Positions 12,161 through 24,200 of a stretch of DNA of 56,370 bases are shown here, piece by piece. Below the pieces are notes generated by a model. That model was not told where the DNA came from, did not search any database, and saw only the letters and a program-made list of their open reading frames with translations. The translations under genes were made by a program, and so were the position numbers. Source of the stretch: Gnetum montanum (taxonomy: Eukaryota; Streptophyta; Gnetopsida; Gnetales; Gnetaceae); contig MNCI01028793.1 in the NCBI GenBank assembly GCA_015680685.1, positions 1,554-57,923 on the forward strand. Reading direction: 5' to 3'. Every line of letters begins with the position of its first letter. Position 1 is the first letter of the stretch.

Positions 12161-14130
12161 AGTTGTGAAGGTCCTCCTATTGCTCCTCTTTTTGGGACCA
12201 TCTGCAATCACCAAGGATTTGAGAATTATTAAATTGTTTAACCCAACTCTTGATAATCCTTTCCTTACTCATACCCTTTACAAGTTCAAATTCTTAGCTT
12301 GTTATGATTGTGGAGTTAGAAAAAATTTTAAAAAGGAAACCCTTAGATGTTAGTTTTATTATAATCCTTCACAATTGTCTATTTTGTTCTTATTTATGGC
12401 TCATAATAGTTAGTATGGTTCATAAAGAGGATTATTTAAGTATTTCTGGCTTCAGTATGATTGATTTTTGTTAAAAATTTCCTTTTTTTCCTTTGTACTT
12501 ACCCTTATAATATCTTCTGAGCATTAGAAAATTCTGACTCAAGGTGTAGCAATATCATGCTCAGTTCTGATATTGCAGGTGAAAATTTAAAACTTTTCAT
12601 TGATTTTTCGTAAAGAAGAATGAGTCAATTAGAATATTTGAAAGATATGCAACATGTCTATAGGATCTTGGACTAGGAATGATGCATATTTTTCAAAATT
12701 TTGGCATAGAAAGTGCATAAAGAAGGAATCTCAAGCTATGAAATTATTGTAAGTGATTATGAGATGGATGAGATGGGTAATGAATTCGTGTTGTATGAAT
12801 GGATGTTTGGAAATGGTAAGGGAAGTTTTTATTAGAATTTATTGTTGTTGGAAGGCTCAAGATGATGTGGAATTTCTTTCCAAGTATAAGATACAATAGT
12901 TATATAAGTGGGTCCTCCTTAAAGCAAGCTCCAACCCTTAGTGCCCTTGTATAACCAAGCCTCAAAGTGTCTTTAGGCACTCAAGGAATTAAATGTAACA
13001 CATACCTGTCTAACAAAACACACATGCTAGTACCACCACATTGGGAAAATGTCACTATGCTACACAAAACCACAAGTTATAATTATTCATTTAGTGAGAT
13101 GAGATGATCTTAGAAGGGCTTGCAAAAATCACGATGTGAGGTGTCTTACCATAGGCATAATGAATTCTTGTGTTTTATTAGTGGTTAAAGTAATCATTAG
13201 CCTTTCTAGCCAAGATTCAAACTAAGTCCAAACCACAATCCAGTGACATCACATTATGTCATCTCTTGGATTTATAACCATAAGACTATAATTGTTGCAA
13301 GGAATATTACCACTTGGAGTATTGTCCAAGGGAGTAGTTTATTTCTTGCACTTTTTATTATTTTTTTTACATTCTTAAGAAGCTACCTACCTTTAAGTAT
13401 GGGTAACATGTCTTTCCAGTGGGACCCCCAAAGATTTATTCTATGCATGAGCTTTATTTTTATCTATGTCAACCTTACCAAAGGGCTACCTTCAAGCATG
13501 GGTAACATGTCTTTCTAGTGACATGCTAAGGTAGAACTTATTGTACTCTTACTCCCATTTTTATTTATATCCACAAGGATATAATACAACCTAAGAAACA
13601 TGATAGGACTCACAATAGTAATCCAAGAGAATCCACAAATCCCCTTGATGTCACACCCTTGACATTCCCACTTGGTTCTTTACTTTTTGGTCCAAGCATA
13701 ATGATCACAAGTTTATTCTTAGTTTTATGATGGAAAGAATATCATAATGGTCATGGTAAAAACCTCTTAGTAATGGAATGGGTGGATGGATGGATGATGT
13801 GGTCTCACTATACAAATAATCAGTTCCTTATGACTTAATAACATAGAGAAATATTCACCTTATTGGACTACATTTTGCCTTATTCTTGATGTATTTTATT
13901 AACAATCAAAAATATGTATAAAGAAAATGAAAAAAAAGGGATGAAAAAGATGTAAAGAATGAAAAATGTTAAAAGAATGAAAAATCATCAAAGAATAGAA
14001 AAATGTTTAAGAATTAAGAAATTGAAAAGAATAAGAGAATGGAAAAATGTATTAAGAAATGTGAAAAGGTATGTTCAGAAATTAGAAATTAAAAAGAATT
14101 GTAAGACAAAAAAATTGAAAAACACTTATT
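12161..14130 (-). other. Spacer of the minus-strand Athila-like element
   Basis: No gene seen. About 12890-13700 aligns in inverted order with 2940-3720. The A-rich tract at 13870-14130 corresponds to the T-rich tract that follows pol at 2516-2640 in the + strand copy. It also contains a local duplication (13381-13520). Confidence 0.6.
13381..13520. repeat. Two imperfect direct copies around atgggtaacatgtctttc
   Basis: A block of about 40 bp, containing gctacct...aagnatgggtaacatgtcttt, occurs at 13383-13422 and again at 13483-13520, about 99 bp apart. It lies in the non-coding spacer and looks like a local duplication within this copy. Confidence 0.6.
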
Positions 14131-15274
14131 AATTTCTAAATCAAGATAAAGCATCTCCCCCAAGACTAAACTCATGGGCAAGTATTTAGAAAATGCACCC
14201 TAGTTCCCCTAGATCATACACTTGAGGTTTCGTACTTACCATCCTTAGTGATTTAGTTTTTTTTTTATCATCCTACATAATTGTGATCGTAATTGAATTT
14301 TCATCATCTAAGTCCTTAGTTCCTCTTCTTTTGGTATATGATTGTGGTTTAGTATTTCCATTTGTAAGTTCTTAGTTGGGATTATTTTCTTAGAATGGGA
14401 ATTAATAACTGGTTGAGATTGGTCCATGCACATTTTGGACAATTAAAAGTTCTCAATTATTGGCCACTAGGTTTCTTTTGGTTTAGTGGCCCCTGCTCTC
14501 TCTTTTGTACACACTTTTTTTTTCACATTTGTCATGGACTAGTGTAATGACTGTGTTGATATTCTGGAAGGTCAGTCCACAACTGCATCCTTCTTTTTTA
14601 GTTGTAATCCATGGAATTGCCTATCTCTCCATAGTGATAGGTTCATCTATTATGTTTTGCACTAGAGTGGTAATTGGTGTTGGCCCTTGCATAAGAGTAG
14701 AAGACATTATTTTGATGAGGAAGGGTGTTGCACTCAATTGGCCTTGTGCTAGTTTTGATGAGCCAATAGGTCTATGAGTTTTGTACTCATGTGTAGAAAT
14801 TATCCTAAAGAAAGGATGTTTTTGGGACCGTGGTTGAGATCTACTGGCAATATCATTTGCATGTATGTTCGCAACACAAGTGGCATTCTTTTGTTGATGT
14901 TCTAGTGTCAATCCTTCTTGTGTTGTTGTTGGTGACATATGGTGGAGGGAAGTATGAGAATATTGAGGATGTCATGGAGCATAAGAGGTTTCAAATGGTG
15001 ATCCCATAGGAGATGTTGTGGGTTGATGATATTCGAGAGAGTAATAGTAGTGATTCAAGGTAAAGGAAGTAGAACCATTTAGAGAAACAAGTTGTTGAAC
15101 AAAGTAGTCATACAGGTCTAGTTGGCAATAAGGGTATTGTTGGTTTGTTAATAGCATCCCCCATGACTATGATTTTTTCCACTATGAGTGATAGTAGTTT
15201 TAAGGTTGATAAGAAATCCCACTAGAACAATACAGTTGGTTGTAGGACTGTCTATAATTACCTTATGAGTAAGG
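14131..15274 (-). pseudogene. gag C-terminal part of the minus-strand Athila-like element, with pol deleted
   Basis: The minus-strand translation from 15240 down to about 14600 matches the C-terminal gag region of the + strand element near 55700-55850. In particular QEGLTLEHQQKNAT and PRSQKHPFF correspond to QGEFPTHLQQHNAT and SKKKPFF. The text then becomes unrecognisable and passes at about 14200 into sequence equivalent to the very end of pol (compare 2450-2510 with a gtcttgggggaga block). Protease, RT, RNase H and integrase are therefore missing: this copy lost about 4-5 kb by internal deletion. It is separated from its N-terminal gag half (32018-33600) by the Tat insertion at 15275-32017. 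Confidence 0.65.
15270..15274. repeat. Target-site duplication TAAGG, left copy
   Basis: TAAGG lies immediately before the TG of the 5' LTR and recurs immediately after the CA of the 3' LTR (32018-32022). It marks a single insertion event into the minus-strand gag. Confidence 0.95.
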
Positions 15275-15537
15275 TGAAACACCATGAAAATTGCGAGTCG
15301 GCCTCAGGCAAAGATTCGCAATTCCAGCAAGAACGCGCATCAGATTGGTTCAAGGACGGGTTTACGCTCTATTACGCATGGCAGCGTAATAAGCGTAATA
15401 AGCTTCAAGACAGTCGAAGGCAGAGTTTAGAGAAGCACAACAGGTCGGCACTTTTTCTTGCAGTACATGGATAACTTGTCTTTACGCTCGTTACGCGGCG
15501 ATGCGTACCATGGCGTATGTTATCAAGTTGTACATTG

Positions 15538-15722
15538 CCTACGCTTCATTACGCGTAGTTGCGAAGTGAGCGTAAGTTATACATTGTTTACGCTTCATCA
15601 CGCGCAGCTACGTAGCGAGCGTAAACCACGCATTATCTACGCTTCATTACGCGCGGTTGCGTAGCGAGCGTAAGTTGCACACTATCCACGCTTCGTTACG
15701 CACGGTTGCGTAGTGAGCGTAA
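15538..15722 (+). repeat. Four tandem ~49-bp units in U3, each an imperfect hairpin
   Basis: Units start near 15538, 15588, 15637 and 15686. Each opens with TACGCTTCATTACGC and closes with GTAGCGAGCGTAA or a variant, so the two ends are partly complementary and each unit can fold on itself. The same array occurs at about 30936-31119 in the 3' LTR. The position upstream of the TATA box suggests a U3 enhancer role; that is inference. Confidence 0.8.
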
Positions 15723-15972
15723 AAAAATTTTGAGCTTATTGCCTTTACTCCAGATTACGCTCATACACGCAACGCAATGCGAATGAATGTAATACAGCCT
15801 AAATGCAGTCGAAACACGCGCAACGTGTACCTGCTCCTTACACGCACAACACGCAAACGAGCGTGTTGTGCGTAGTCACAGTTTGACTTAAAATGACCAA
15901 GCCAAAGGGAACCGAAGTATCCGGGACCCACGTCAGCAGGGTTGCACCCTTTTTCATGGAGGCGTCGCAGCC

Positions 15973-15980
15973 TATAAATA
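15973..15980 (+). promoter_or_regulatory. TATA box of the Tat 5' LTR
   Basis: TATAAATA in a GC-rich context (gcagcctataaatacc). Transcription would start about 30 bp downstream, near 16005. The same box is at 31370-31377 in the 3' LTR. Confidence 0.7.
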
Positions 15981-16640
15981 CCTTAGTTGACAGAGATACA
16001 GAGGTTGGCAAATCAGAGAAGAAAAAAGCATATTTCTGAGCACCAGAGCACTTAGCACTTTGGAGCAGAGATACAGAGAACAACGCTTTGGCAATTGTTG
16101 ACATTATGACCTTAAAGTTGAAGCAGAGCACAGTTCGCTTCGAGCACCGGTGACAGGAGTGATCGTTCTGCACGAAGCTTGGCCCGCCTTGCATCTCAGC
16201 TTTAGCCCACGAGGTAGATCGGACTTCTGTTTAGACCGTTTTGCTTGTTGTTTTGTGCTTGTTTCATATCTTGTAATCGGGGATTCCCCAGTGTAATTTC
16301 TTATACAAGATACACATTTTAAGTCAAAGCACAAATCTTGAAGCTCCTTGCTTCTCTTATGTCAGCCTTCTTTCATCGTGTTTAGCATTATCACCGTTGC
16401 AACCTGTCTACATCATTTTCTCCTCGTTTTACGATGCCTCAAATTAGATCGCTTTCTTTTACGCACGTTGTATCGTTTTACTGACCCGTAAGTCCCTGTC
16501 TGATCGACAAGACCGTTTAGGGCGCCACGGATTCGCTTTCTCCAGCATAGCCCTCGCGTGGATCCATGGCTAAAACTGTGTACGCTGGAAACTCGATCGG
16601 TATTTTCCAGCTGCCGACATTTTCTGTCGTTACAGTTTTC

Positions 16641-16658
16641 TGGCACTAGAAGGAGGGC
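16641..16658 (+). promoter_or_regulatory. Candidate primer-binding site of the Tat element
   Basis: Six bases after the LTR end the sequence reads TGGCACTAGAAGGAGGGC. TGG is complementary to a tRNA CCA end. I could not assign the tRNA with confidence; it is not the tRNA-Asp type used by the neighbouring Athila-like elements. Confidence 0.6.
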
Positions 16659-16882
16659 CTTCAGGCTCCGATCCGAATATTTCGGGTAACCCTGTTAGAG
16701 ATCCATACCCTAAACCATAGACGTAATACCTCTAGGGAAGTCTACGGTTAATCGTGTGGTATAGATCGGTCGCAAGGACGATTTCTTTGAAATCCTACAG
16801 GGTAGAAAGCCTTTTCTGCTTTTTTGTTGCCAGCCGTTTTCTTTTAGATTCGATTATTAGTCACCGTTGACTTCATCAATCA
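16659..16882 (+). other. Untranslated leader before gag
   Basis: About 224 bp between primer site and the gag ATG, with no gene. The gag start at 16883 is the first ATG opening a long gag-like frame (context tcaatcaATGGA). Confidence 0.6.
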
Positions 16883-19800
16883 ATGGATTCCTTTTACTCG
16901 AACACAACCGCCATGGGCACTATTGATCTGGGTGTTGCACCTGTGAATCCTACGGTGGTCACAGGACCAGCTCCCGGTGCAATGGGACCTCAGGGACCAT
17001 TGCGCCGATCCTTGAGGCTTCAAGGGAAAGAGCCCATCTTTACGGTTATAACCCCTGAAGAATACAATTTCATATGCATCAAGATCCAGGCGGGACTGGC
17101 TGTCAGCCGAGCCGAGCTGGAGGCAAAGTGAAACTTTGAGGTGCTCCATCGAGGGGGCTATGATTTTAAGCCAACGGCCTACGATATAATCCCCTTGACT
17201 GACCAATACCATGAATTGCTCGCACAGCTGATCATGGCCAGAGGCCAGACTTCACAACCCGTGGTGGAGCCTCAACGTGAGGAGGAGGCAGAGGACGAAT
17301 TTGCGGCTCTGTCGGAACATTCGTTCCATACTCTGACACCCCACACGTACGTAAATCCGTTGTTCCCTTTCAACGGAGAGGCAGCTTCTCTGGACTCAGC
17401 CGTGACCACGCAGACACAAATCCCTGTCTTTCCACAGGCCAACACGCAGCCGTCTGGATTGCCAACGCAACTACCGCATAACGCGGGGGTGGTCCCGTCA
17501 CAACACGTAATCAACATTCCGGTGGTGATCCCTGCGACCACCGCGCCCCATTTCATCCCTCAGGTACAAGCTCACACTATACCGACAACTCGCTCAGCGC
17601 AAATGTTCTCGCCCCCGCCAACTCAGCAATACACCGTAACCGCGCCACAGCAAACCTTTGTTCAATACCCTGCAACGAGTTAGTGGACCAACCCTGCTGC
17701 GCAACAACACCCATCTGCGGTTTACGATGCACAGTCTTCGGTTACACCTACGGCACAATTTTCGCAAGTGCTTCCTCGATATACCTACCATTATCCTGCG
17801 CAGCAGGAAGGAGTTAACCTCTCATCTCAGACCGGTGGATGGAGGCCTTCGCAAGCCCCCCAACCTGCAGGAGTCCCTGCTCCACCAGCGATTAGCCAAC
17901 CACCTCCTCCATTCCAGTTTCCTAGGGCTGCCCGTCCAGTCCAACCTCCTATGCCTGCTGCACAGACACCTCCGCCAACAGGTCTAGACCAAGCCTTCCA
18001 TCTTATCCAGACGCTTACCGAGGAGGTTCGACGCCTCAAGACCGCTGGGTCTAATACTATTCAGATCATGGACTTCTACCAGGATGATCTGATCAATCCA
18101 GTAGTCCCTGTGTTGTCGTTGCCGCCAGGGATGTCCCTCCCTCATTTTACCAAGTATAATGGAGAGGGGGATCCCAACACCCATCTAGCCACCTTCAGAT
18201 CTGAATCTTTGTTGTTACAACAGTGGCCACACTTTAATTCGAGTCTTCACGATGTCTTTGATAGGGAAGGCTTTAGACTGGTATAGATCTCTCCCACGCT
18301 CTTCCATTTCAACCTTGGAAGAGCTGCTGACTCAATTTGTGACCCGATTCAAATACAACATGAAGCCGGAAGTCACGTTGGAACAGCTTATGGGGGTGAA
18401 ACAAGACCCGCTCGAGCCAGTCCAAAAGTTTATACAGCGTTGGAATGCCACCTTGAATGAGATCCGTGACCCGATTGCGGACTCCCATCTGCTGGCTATA
18501 TTCAAGGGAGCAGTCAACAACTTTATTATGTCTAAGCTGTATTACCTTTCCCCCGGTGATATACGTCAGGCCTTTGCACAGGTCTGAAGCATCCAAGATG
18601 CTGCGGAGGCCAGCAAAGACCCGGCATATGTCACCTACAAAAGTGCACACAACAAAGCCAAGGACAAAGGCAAGGCAGCAACAACAACAGTAGCTGCACT
18701 AACTGAAAACGCAAAAAACAAGAACAAGAAGGTGCCAACAATAGCGCCACCCGAGGCCACGGCTGGTGCCGGCACCAGTCAAGCCACAGCTGCCCCTGAA
18801 CAGGCCCCCTAGCCAAAGCCAAACTTTGAGCGTAAAGATCGTTCAAAATATGCGGCTCTACCCGTGAAACATTCCGAACTGCTGAAACAACTGTTAGCGG
18901 CAGGACACATTCAAACTAAGAAAGTGTTCGAGGAAGCCCTGAAGCGGCACAGACGTCACTGTGAGCTGCTGAAGGACCCTTCTTTAGCCCTGCCTAACGA
19001 GCCAGCGGTTCCGAGATCTTTCAGGCTGGACCGTTTCTGTGACTACCACCAGATGTGTGGTCATGACACGGATTACTACTGGGCGTTGAAGGACGACATT
19101 CAACGCATGATCGGCGAGGGTCATCTAAAACTAGACAGCAGTAATCCTACGCGTCCGGAAAATCAAACACTGCATGTATACAAGGATCCGTTGAACGCAA
19201 GTTACGATCCTTATACAATCACTGTAGTGAGTACGGACAGTGAGCGTAGGGGACCACCAAAGCAGCCTTTCATTTTTCGCGTGCCTGCCAGCTCACAAAG
19301 AGGGCCAACTACTTCTTCGGCAGCCAGTGGGGCCTCACGGCCACCTTTTATCATACGGGCACCTTCTCAAGCGCGCCCTCAGTCACGCGACAGTACCCAA
19401 GCCGCGACTTCATCCGCGCCCATGCCGAGAGCGCCCTTCATTATTAGAGCGCCAAAACCACAGGCTGCCCCTCTCACGCAGGGGCAAACCTCTAGCCAAA
19501 ACCACCAGCCATCGCCTCCCAAGAGAAAGGAGGAGAACGCAGGTAACGCAATAAAAGACCACCCTACGCTCGGCTTCCCTAAGCCCAGGCCCCTGGCCTC
19601 TGTGCCTATGTCTATGCCTTAGAAGTAGGCTAAAGGTGCAGAAACGCAGCCACCTTCTCTTGGTAGGAAAAAGAACAATCCTCCCACTGACACCGCTCCG
19701 CCCCGAGAGATCCGTCTTTTGGGCCGAATGGAGGAGGACAAGGGGGATAAACAACCCTGCCGGGAGAAGGACCTCCTCGATGCGTTCACGCAGGTCAAAC

Positions 19801-20660
19801 AAACTCTCAAGCAAAAGAACACAACGTTGAGCTTGTACGACCTACTGATGACTTCTCGAGAACACCGTGAGGCTATGGTACGCATGTTGACGTCCATATC
19901 AATGGATGCCAGCCTGCCGGCGGAAGAGGAAGCGATACACGCTATCATGTTTCCTTCTGAAGCTGAACAACCCAAGCCCACCTCGTTGACCTTCCTGGAC
20001 GAGTCTGTCAAAGATGATCCGGAGAAAGGTTAAGTAACGACTGAGCCCATGTTCATTACCATTCGGGTCGGCCAGTACCGAATCCGGAGGGTACACGTGG
20101 ATGATGATGCAGCTGCCAATGTCGTTCCCTATTCCATCGTGGATAGGTTGGGATTGGTCGACCAGATCACTCCCACGACGATAGCTTGCATGAAATCATT
20201 CAATGGAGCACGAGTGCAAGTCAAGGGGACGGTGCGTATTGAGTTTGTGGCGGGGGATCAATTCCCAACAGAAGCCACGTTCTTAGTCATCGAGGAGATG
20301 CCTGGCTTCAACTTAATCCTAGGGAGGTCGTGGTTAGCCCAACTGAGGGAAGTCTCGTCACCGATACATCAAGAGATACACCTACCCTACGCCGGAGGGG
20401 AGGTTATCATACGCGGTGACGAGGTCGCCCCCAGGACCGTGAACAATATTGAAGAAGAACGGGGTTCGGAGATCGAAGCGACCAACGATCAGTCCTATCT
20501 CCAAGCCCCTAAACAGAACGACAACAATGCTGATAGTCTAGCCTGGGCCGACCTGCCATTTCCGGATGACAGCGTAGAGGAGTCAAACCCCAAGCCTCCT
20601 CGCCCTTACGCAGTGCTTAACGTAAAGGCCATTAAGAAACAATTGCGTATCGATGATTGA
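16883..20660 (+). pseudogene. gag-protease ORF of the Tat element, with stops and one frameshift
   Basis: Capsid and protease precursor of about 1260 codons. The frame from 16883 is kept to about 18230. A one-base shift near 18220-18250 then moves it to the frame that runs to the TGA at 20658. In-frame stops lie at 17129, 17681, 18585, 18810, 19620, 19626 and 20031, most of them one C-to-T step from a sense codon. Domains in order: N-terminal region; a Pro/Gln-rich linker (17300-17980); the gag core with KALDWYRSLP near 18265-18300; a Lys/Ala-rich stretch (18640-18800); a knuckle-like CDYHQMCGHDTDYYWALK at 19039-19092, where the usual last Cys is Tyr; repeats of a PFIIRAP motif (19265-19460); and protease at 20049-20400. 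The protease active site reads VDDDAAANVV near 20096, with Asp where Gly is expected, so it is probably dead. It is followed by the antisense gene interval. Confidence 0.9.
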
Positions 20661-21273
20661 ACGATGGTCTTTTGCGTGTAACACTATTTTCGTGTAAGTT
20701 AGCATACCTCGTTTAGCAGCTTCCTTTGTTTGTTTCAGCATGCTTTTACGCTATATTTGCTTTCTGGATTTACATTTTTTCACTTATTGCATGTTTTATC
20801 GCACTTGCGTTAGTTACGCTTTCTCATTACTTTACGCATTTATACACGCTTACACATGTGTTACAATTTACGCTTCTGGCCCGCAATGGCCTTAAACTAG
20901 CTATACAAGGTTCACTACATTATTTTACGCACTTACGCAAGATTATATTCTATTATGTGACAACTCGTATGTTGGCCCGCAACGGCCTTAAACTAGTAGC
21001 TTATTTACGCAAATTCATACCATGGCCCGCAACGACCTTAAACTAGCCATCCAGAGTCATTTACAATCACCATTAACGTTTATTTTACTTTACGCATCAG
21101 GCCCGCAACGACCTCAAACTAGGAATTAAATCATTATTACCTAAACGAACTTTTCAACAGTTGCACTTGTAATTCAATATCCAACGCATCCACCAGGTTT
21201 TATAACATGTTTCTCCAGTCATTCGCATCATAACACTACACTCAACATTAACAAAATTTTGCGTAAATCATAA
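20661..21273 (+). repeat. Interval after protease with four copies of a GGCCCGCAACGACCTTAAAC motif
   Basis: No gene on either strand that I can support. Four copies of a ~23-bp motif (GGCCCGCAAyGrCCTyAAAC followed by TAG) start at 20878, 20974, 21024 and 21101, irregularly spaced. The core CCGCnACGAC..AAACT is shared with the array at 29091-29630 after integrase. For the antisense gene this would be 3' flanking sequence. A consensus splice-donor-like GTAAGT lies at 20694-20699. Confidence 0.7.
20694..20699 (+). promoter_or_regulatory. Candidate sense splice donor after protease
   Basis: GTAAGT, a full-consensus donor on the sense strand, 33 bp after the protease stop. Paired with the acceptor-like TTTTGTAG ending at 25821 it would define a 5.1-kb intron containing the whole antisense gene, in the position where Ogre elements have an intron. 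The protease stop lies upstream of it, so splicing would not simply fuse PR to RT. Speculative. Confidence 0.3.
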
Positions 21274-24200
21274 TTACGCATTCCCCTTACTGCCACTATC
21301 GCCCGTATCTCTCAACTCTGAATCCAACCCTAAAAGGTTGTCCTCCAGCGGGCCATCATTTCTGGGAATTACCCCTCCATGAAAGATTGTCTCTTCACGA
21401 GGCTCTCGCTCTGATACTGGCTCCACAGGAAGATGCTCTCCATCGTTTCGTTCCACTGCTGCTTCCACTGTTTCCTCTCCCAGCCCTTCAGCTGGCGCAT
21501 CTTCTCTACCTCCTTCCGGTACCTAAAACCAAATAATATCAAATTAGAATAGACGAAGCTAGTCAGAAAATTTTTTAACTAAGCCATGCATAAACTTACT
21601 CGTGACGGCCCGGCTTCCGCAGCAAAGGGAAGCTTGTCCAAACCAGCCCACAAACACTGCATGATCTCATCCTCTGTTAGGTCTTGCCACACATCCTCGC
21701 CCGAAGCTGTCCCAGCTTTCACTTTCCCTTTCTCCACGCTACTCCAAGAGGGTGGATCTGGGAAGAAAGTAGGGATCATAGCCTGATTCCCAGGGAAGAC
21801 CATTGCTCTCTCTGGGGACGCGGTTACGGTCACCTGCTCTTCGAACTTCTTGAAAGCTTTGGACGCTCCGATGGTGTCCACGAAAACCTCCAGGGATCGA
21901 GCTTTAACAGCGGAATCGTGGTAGCGTTTTCTTTAAGCGGCGCTTTCCCTTTTGTATACATACTTGTGGTCCTTCTCCTTCTGCCCCCATTCCTGTATGC
22001 TCACGCAGTAGTCTCTCTAGTCCCGACTTTTTTGAGCTAGCAGTTCGATTTGCATTCTCTGCTCTATTAACGCCCGGCTGGTCTGTACGTTGTTCTTGAT
22101 CACTTTCCAATAACGGGAGTGATCAATGACAGCAGTACACCAGTCTTCATCCCCCGTCATACGCGCCTCTAGGAACTCGTACCATCCCCTCAAATCCTCG
22201 ACCTCCTTGGTCAAGGATTCAATCTTCCCCTCCGACCGCTGCATCTTCTTCCATAGGTTTTCATTTATTTTTCTACTTTCCCATGCGGAGCGTGTCGAGC
22301 GTAACGCACATCTACGCATTTCCTCATAAATGTGGCGTGGCACGACTGCCCCATCAGGTGGGGGCTCCGCTATGCCCAGATCAATGGGCTCCGCGGGATC
22401 CCATCAGAGGTGAGCTCCTGACAGAAAACAAGCATCAATACGGATGCCACATTATTAAGACATTATGCCGTAACTTTTTTAACTTACCAGCGCCAGGTTC
22501 GATGCGTTCCAGACGCTCGATCATGTCGTTGACAATGCCTTCCATGAAGGAAAATTTATCGGGGAAGTCTTTCCACATTTTGTTGACAACAGCAGACGTT
22601 GAGACATCTTCTTCCCCTATAGCGTAACTCGGTTAGACATTCCCTCCATCAACATATTTTTCAAAACACGCTAACGCACTCATTACCTCTTTTGGCGATA
22701 GTGGTGATTTCATCATCTTCCGTATCTCTTTCCTTTTCATGCACTGGAGTCTGTGCATCACTGGTTCCAGTAGCTGGGGCCTCCTCACGCACCCCAGTCT
22801 GTATGCAGCTTCCACCAACAGCTGGGGCCACCTCACACACTGGAACCTCCACGCGGCTCGTATTAACAGCTGGGGCCTCTTCTTCCAAGATCGAGGCCCC
22901 CTCCCCATGGCTTAGTACCATCGCCCCTGTCTCAGGGGTCAATTGCCCTGACCTTTTTGCTGTTTACACCATACATTAGCATACAATTTCACATCATCTA
23001 AAATAAAACATCGTGTATACAAGCCTTTTACACTTACCAGGCGGAGGCTTATTCTGCTGCACCGTGAGCCCAACGGAGTGGCCTGCATCGTCCTCAGGGG
23101 CCTCAGCTAGGCGGAGCCTCTTCCGCCGAGCTGCCGGTTCCACGATTTCCTCTGCTAAACGTTTCCCCCATGAGGCATCGTCGGTGTAGGTAGGCATTAT
23201 CCCGCCTACGCTGTCGAGACCTCACGCCCGAGGCGCTGTCAAGCATTTAGTCGTTACAGACAACGACTCCCCGATCCCTTCCGGCGGATCCTGCCCCCGG
23301 GTAGTGCTGAGAATGTGGGTGATCCAGGGTCTGGATAGCTGGTCTTAGTCTTGCTGTACCCAGACCCCATTCCTCTGAATGACCAGAAACTTAGCAAACC
23401 GCCGGAGGCAAGCTATGAAAAAGGCATAATGCACATTGAAATGGGACTCAAGCTTCTCCCGAAGCTTGACCATTTCATTGCGCAGTCCCTTAGCAAGATG
23501 GCTTGCCCAATCAAACCGAGCTCCCTCCTCCAGGACCTCTCGCATGATGTGGGTCTGTTCTACTGAAAAGAACTTTGCCTGCGAGAGGGTTTTGGGGAAG
23601 GTCTGGGCTCAAAAAAGGGGGTAAAGTGTCTTGGCGGCCCCATTCTCGAATTTACCGCAAGGGAACCCCTTGGTCTCCTTAGGGAGCCTCGCCCACTCCT
23701 GCAGAAGCTCCTCCATTCTGGCGCTCCTCGTGGTCTTCAGTTTCACGGGAAGGCCACTCGAGGGGACGCCAAACAAGTCCAAGAAGAGTTGAGCATCAAT
23801 GTCAAAATTTACGCGCATGTTATGCATGCGCGTGCTGAAACGATCCGCCTTCTCGCTGAAGGAGTTGACCAGGCCTATCATTTCGCTGGCAGGGACATCA
23901 GGGGTCGTAGCCAAAAATAGGTGCATCAGCCCTGCGGCCTGGATCTTGCTGGTCACCGCGACTGGGGCTGCCGAATGGCCAAGCCAATGCTGCGCCTCCT
24001 TGATATCCCCGTAGCGAAAGAGAACATCCCTCGCCTCGCGGCCAGAAATTGTAAGGGTAATCTCCCGGGATTCCCTAACTGAAAGGCATAAAATGCAAGT
24101 CAAAAAGAAACACCATTGTATAATGTCTATGACTCATAACTACACATACAACATTAGAATACGCAGCGACTTTACCGGGGCCAAACGGCAACGGAAAGGG

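Larger units (their letters stand above)
15275..16634 (+). repeat. 5' LTR of the Tat element
   Basis: Begins TGAAACACC and ends GTCGTTACA. It contains a four-unit hairpin-rich tandem array (15538-15722), a TATA box at 15973-15980 and a long R/U5. Compared with the 3' LTR it carries 14 extra bases near 16235-16250. Confidence 0.95.

Noticed and set aside
15838-16194. 118-residue ORF on the minus strand in the LTR, repeated at 31235-31591
   Set aside because: It lies wholly in the LTR, is present twice only because the LTR is, and shows no domain or codon evidence.
17272-17556. Cys/Gly-rich minus-strand ORF opposite gag
   Set aside because: Shadow frame of the gag linker; no splice or promoter context.
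19410-20011. Overlapping minus-strand ORFs opposite gag-PR
   Set aside because: GC-rich gag gives open antisense frames by chance; unlike 21274-25407 there is no coherent exon structure.
21684-22040. Plus-strand ORFs opposite the antisense exons
   Set aside because: They are shadows of exon 7 and cross its splice sites without any retroelement motif.
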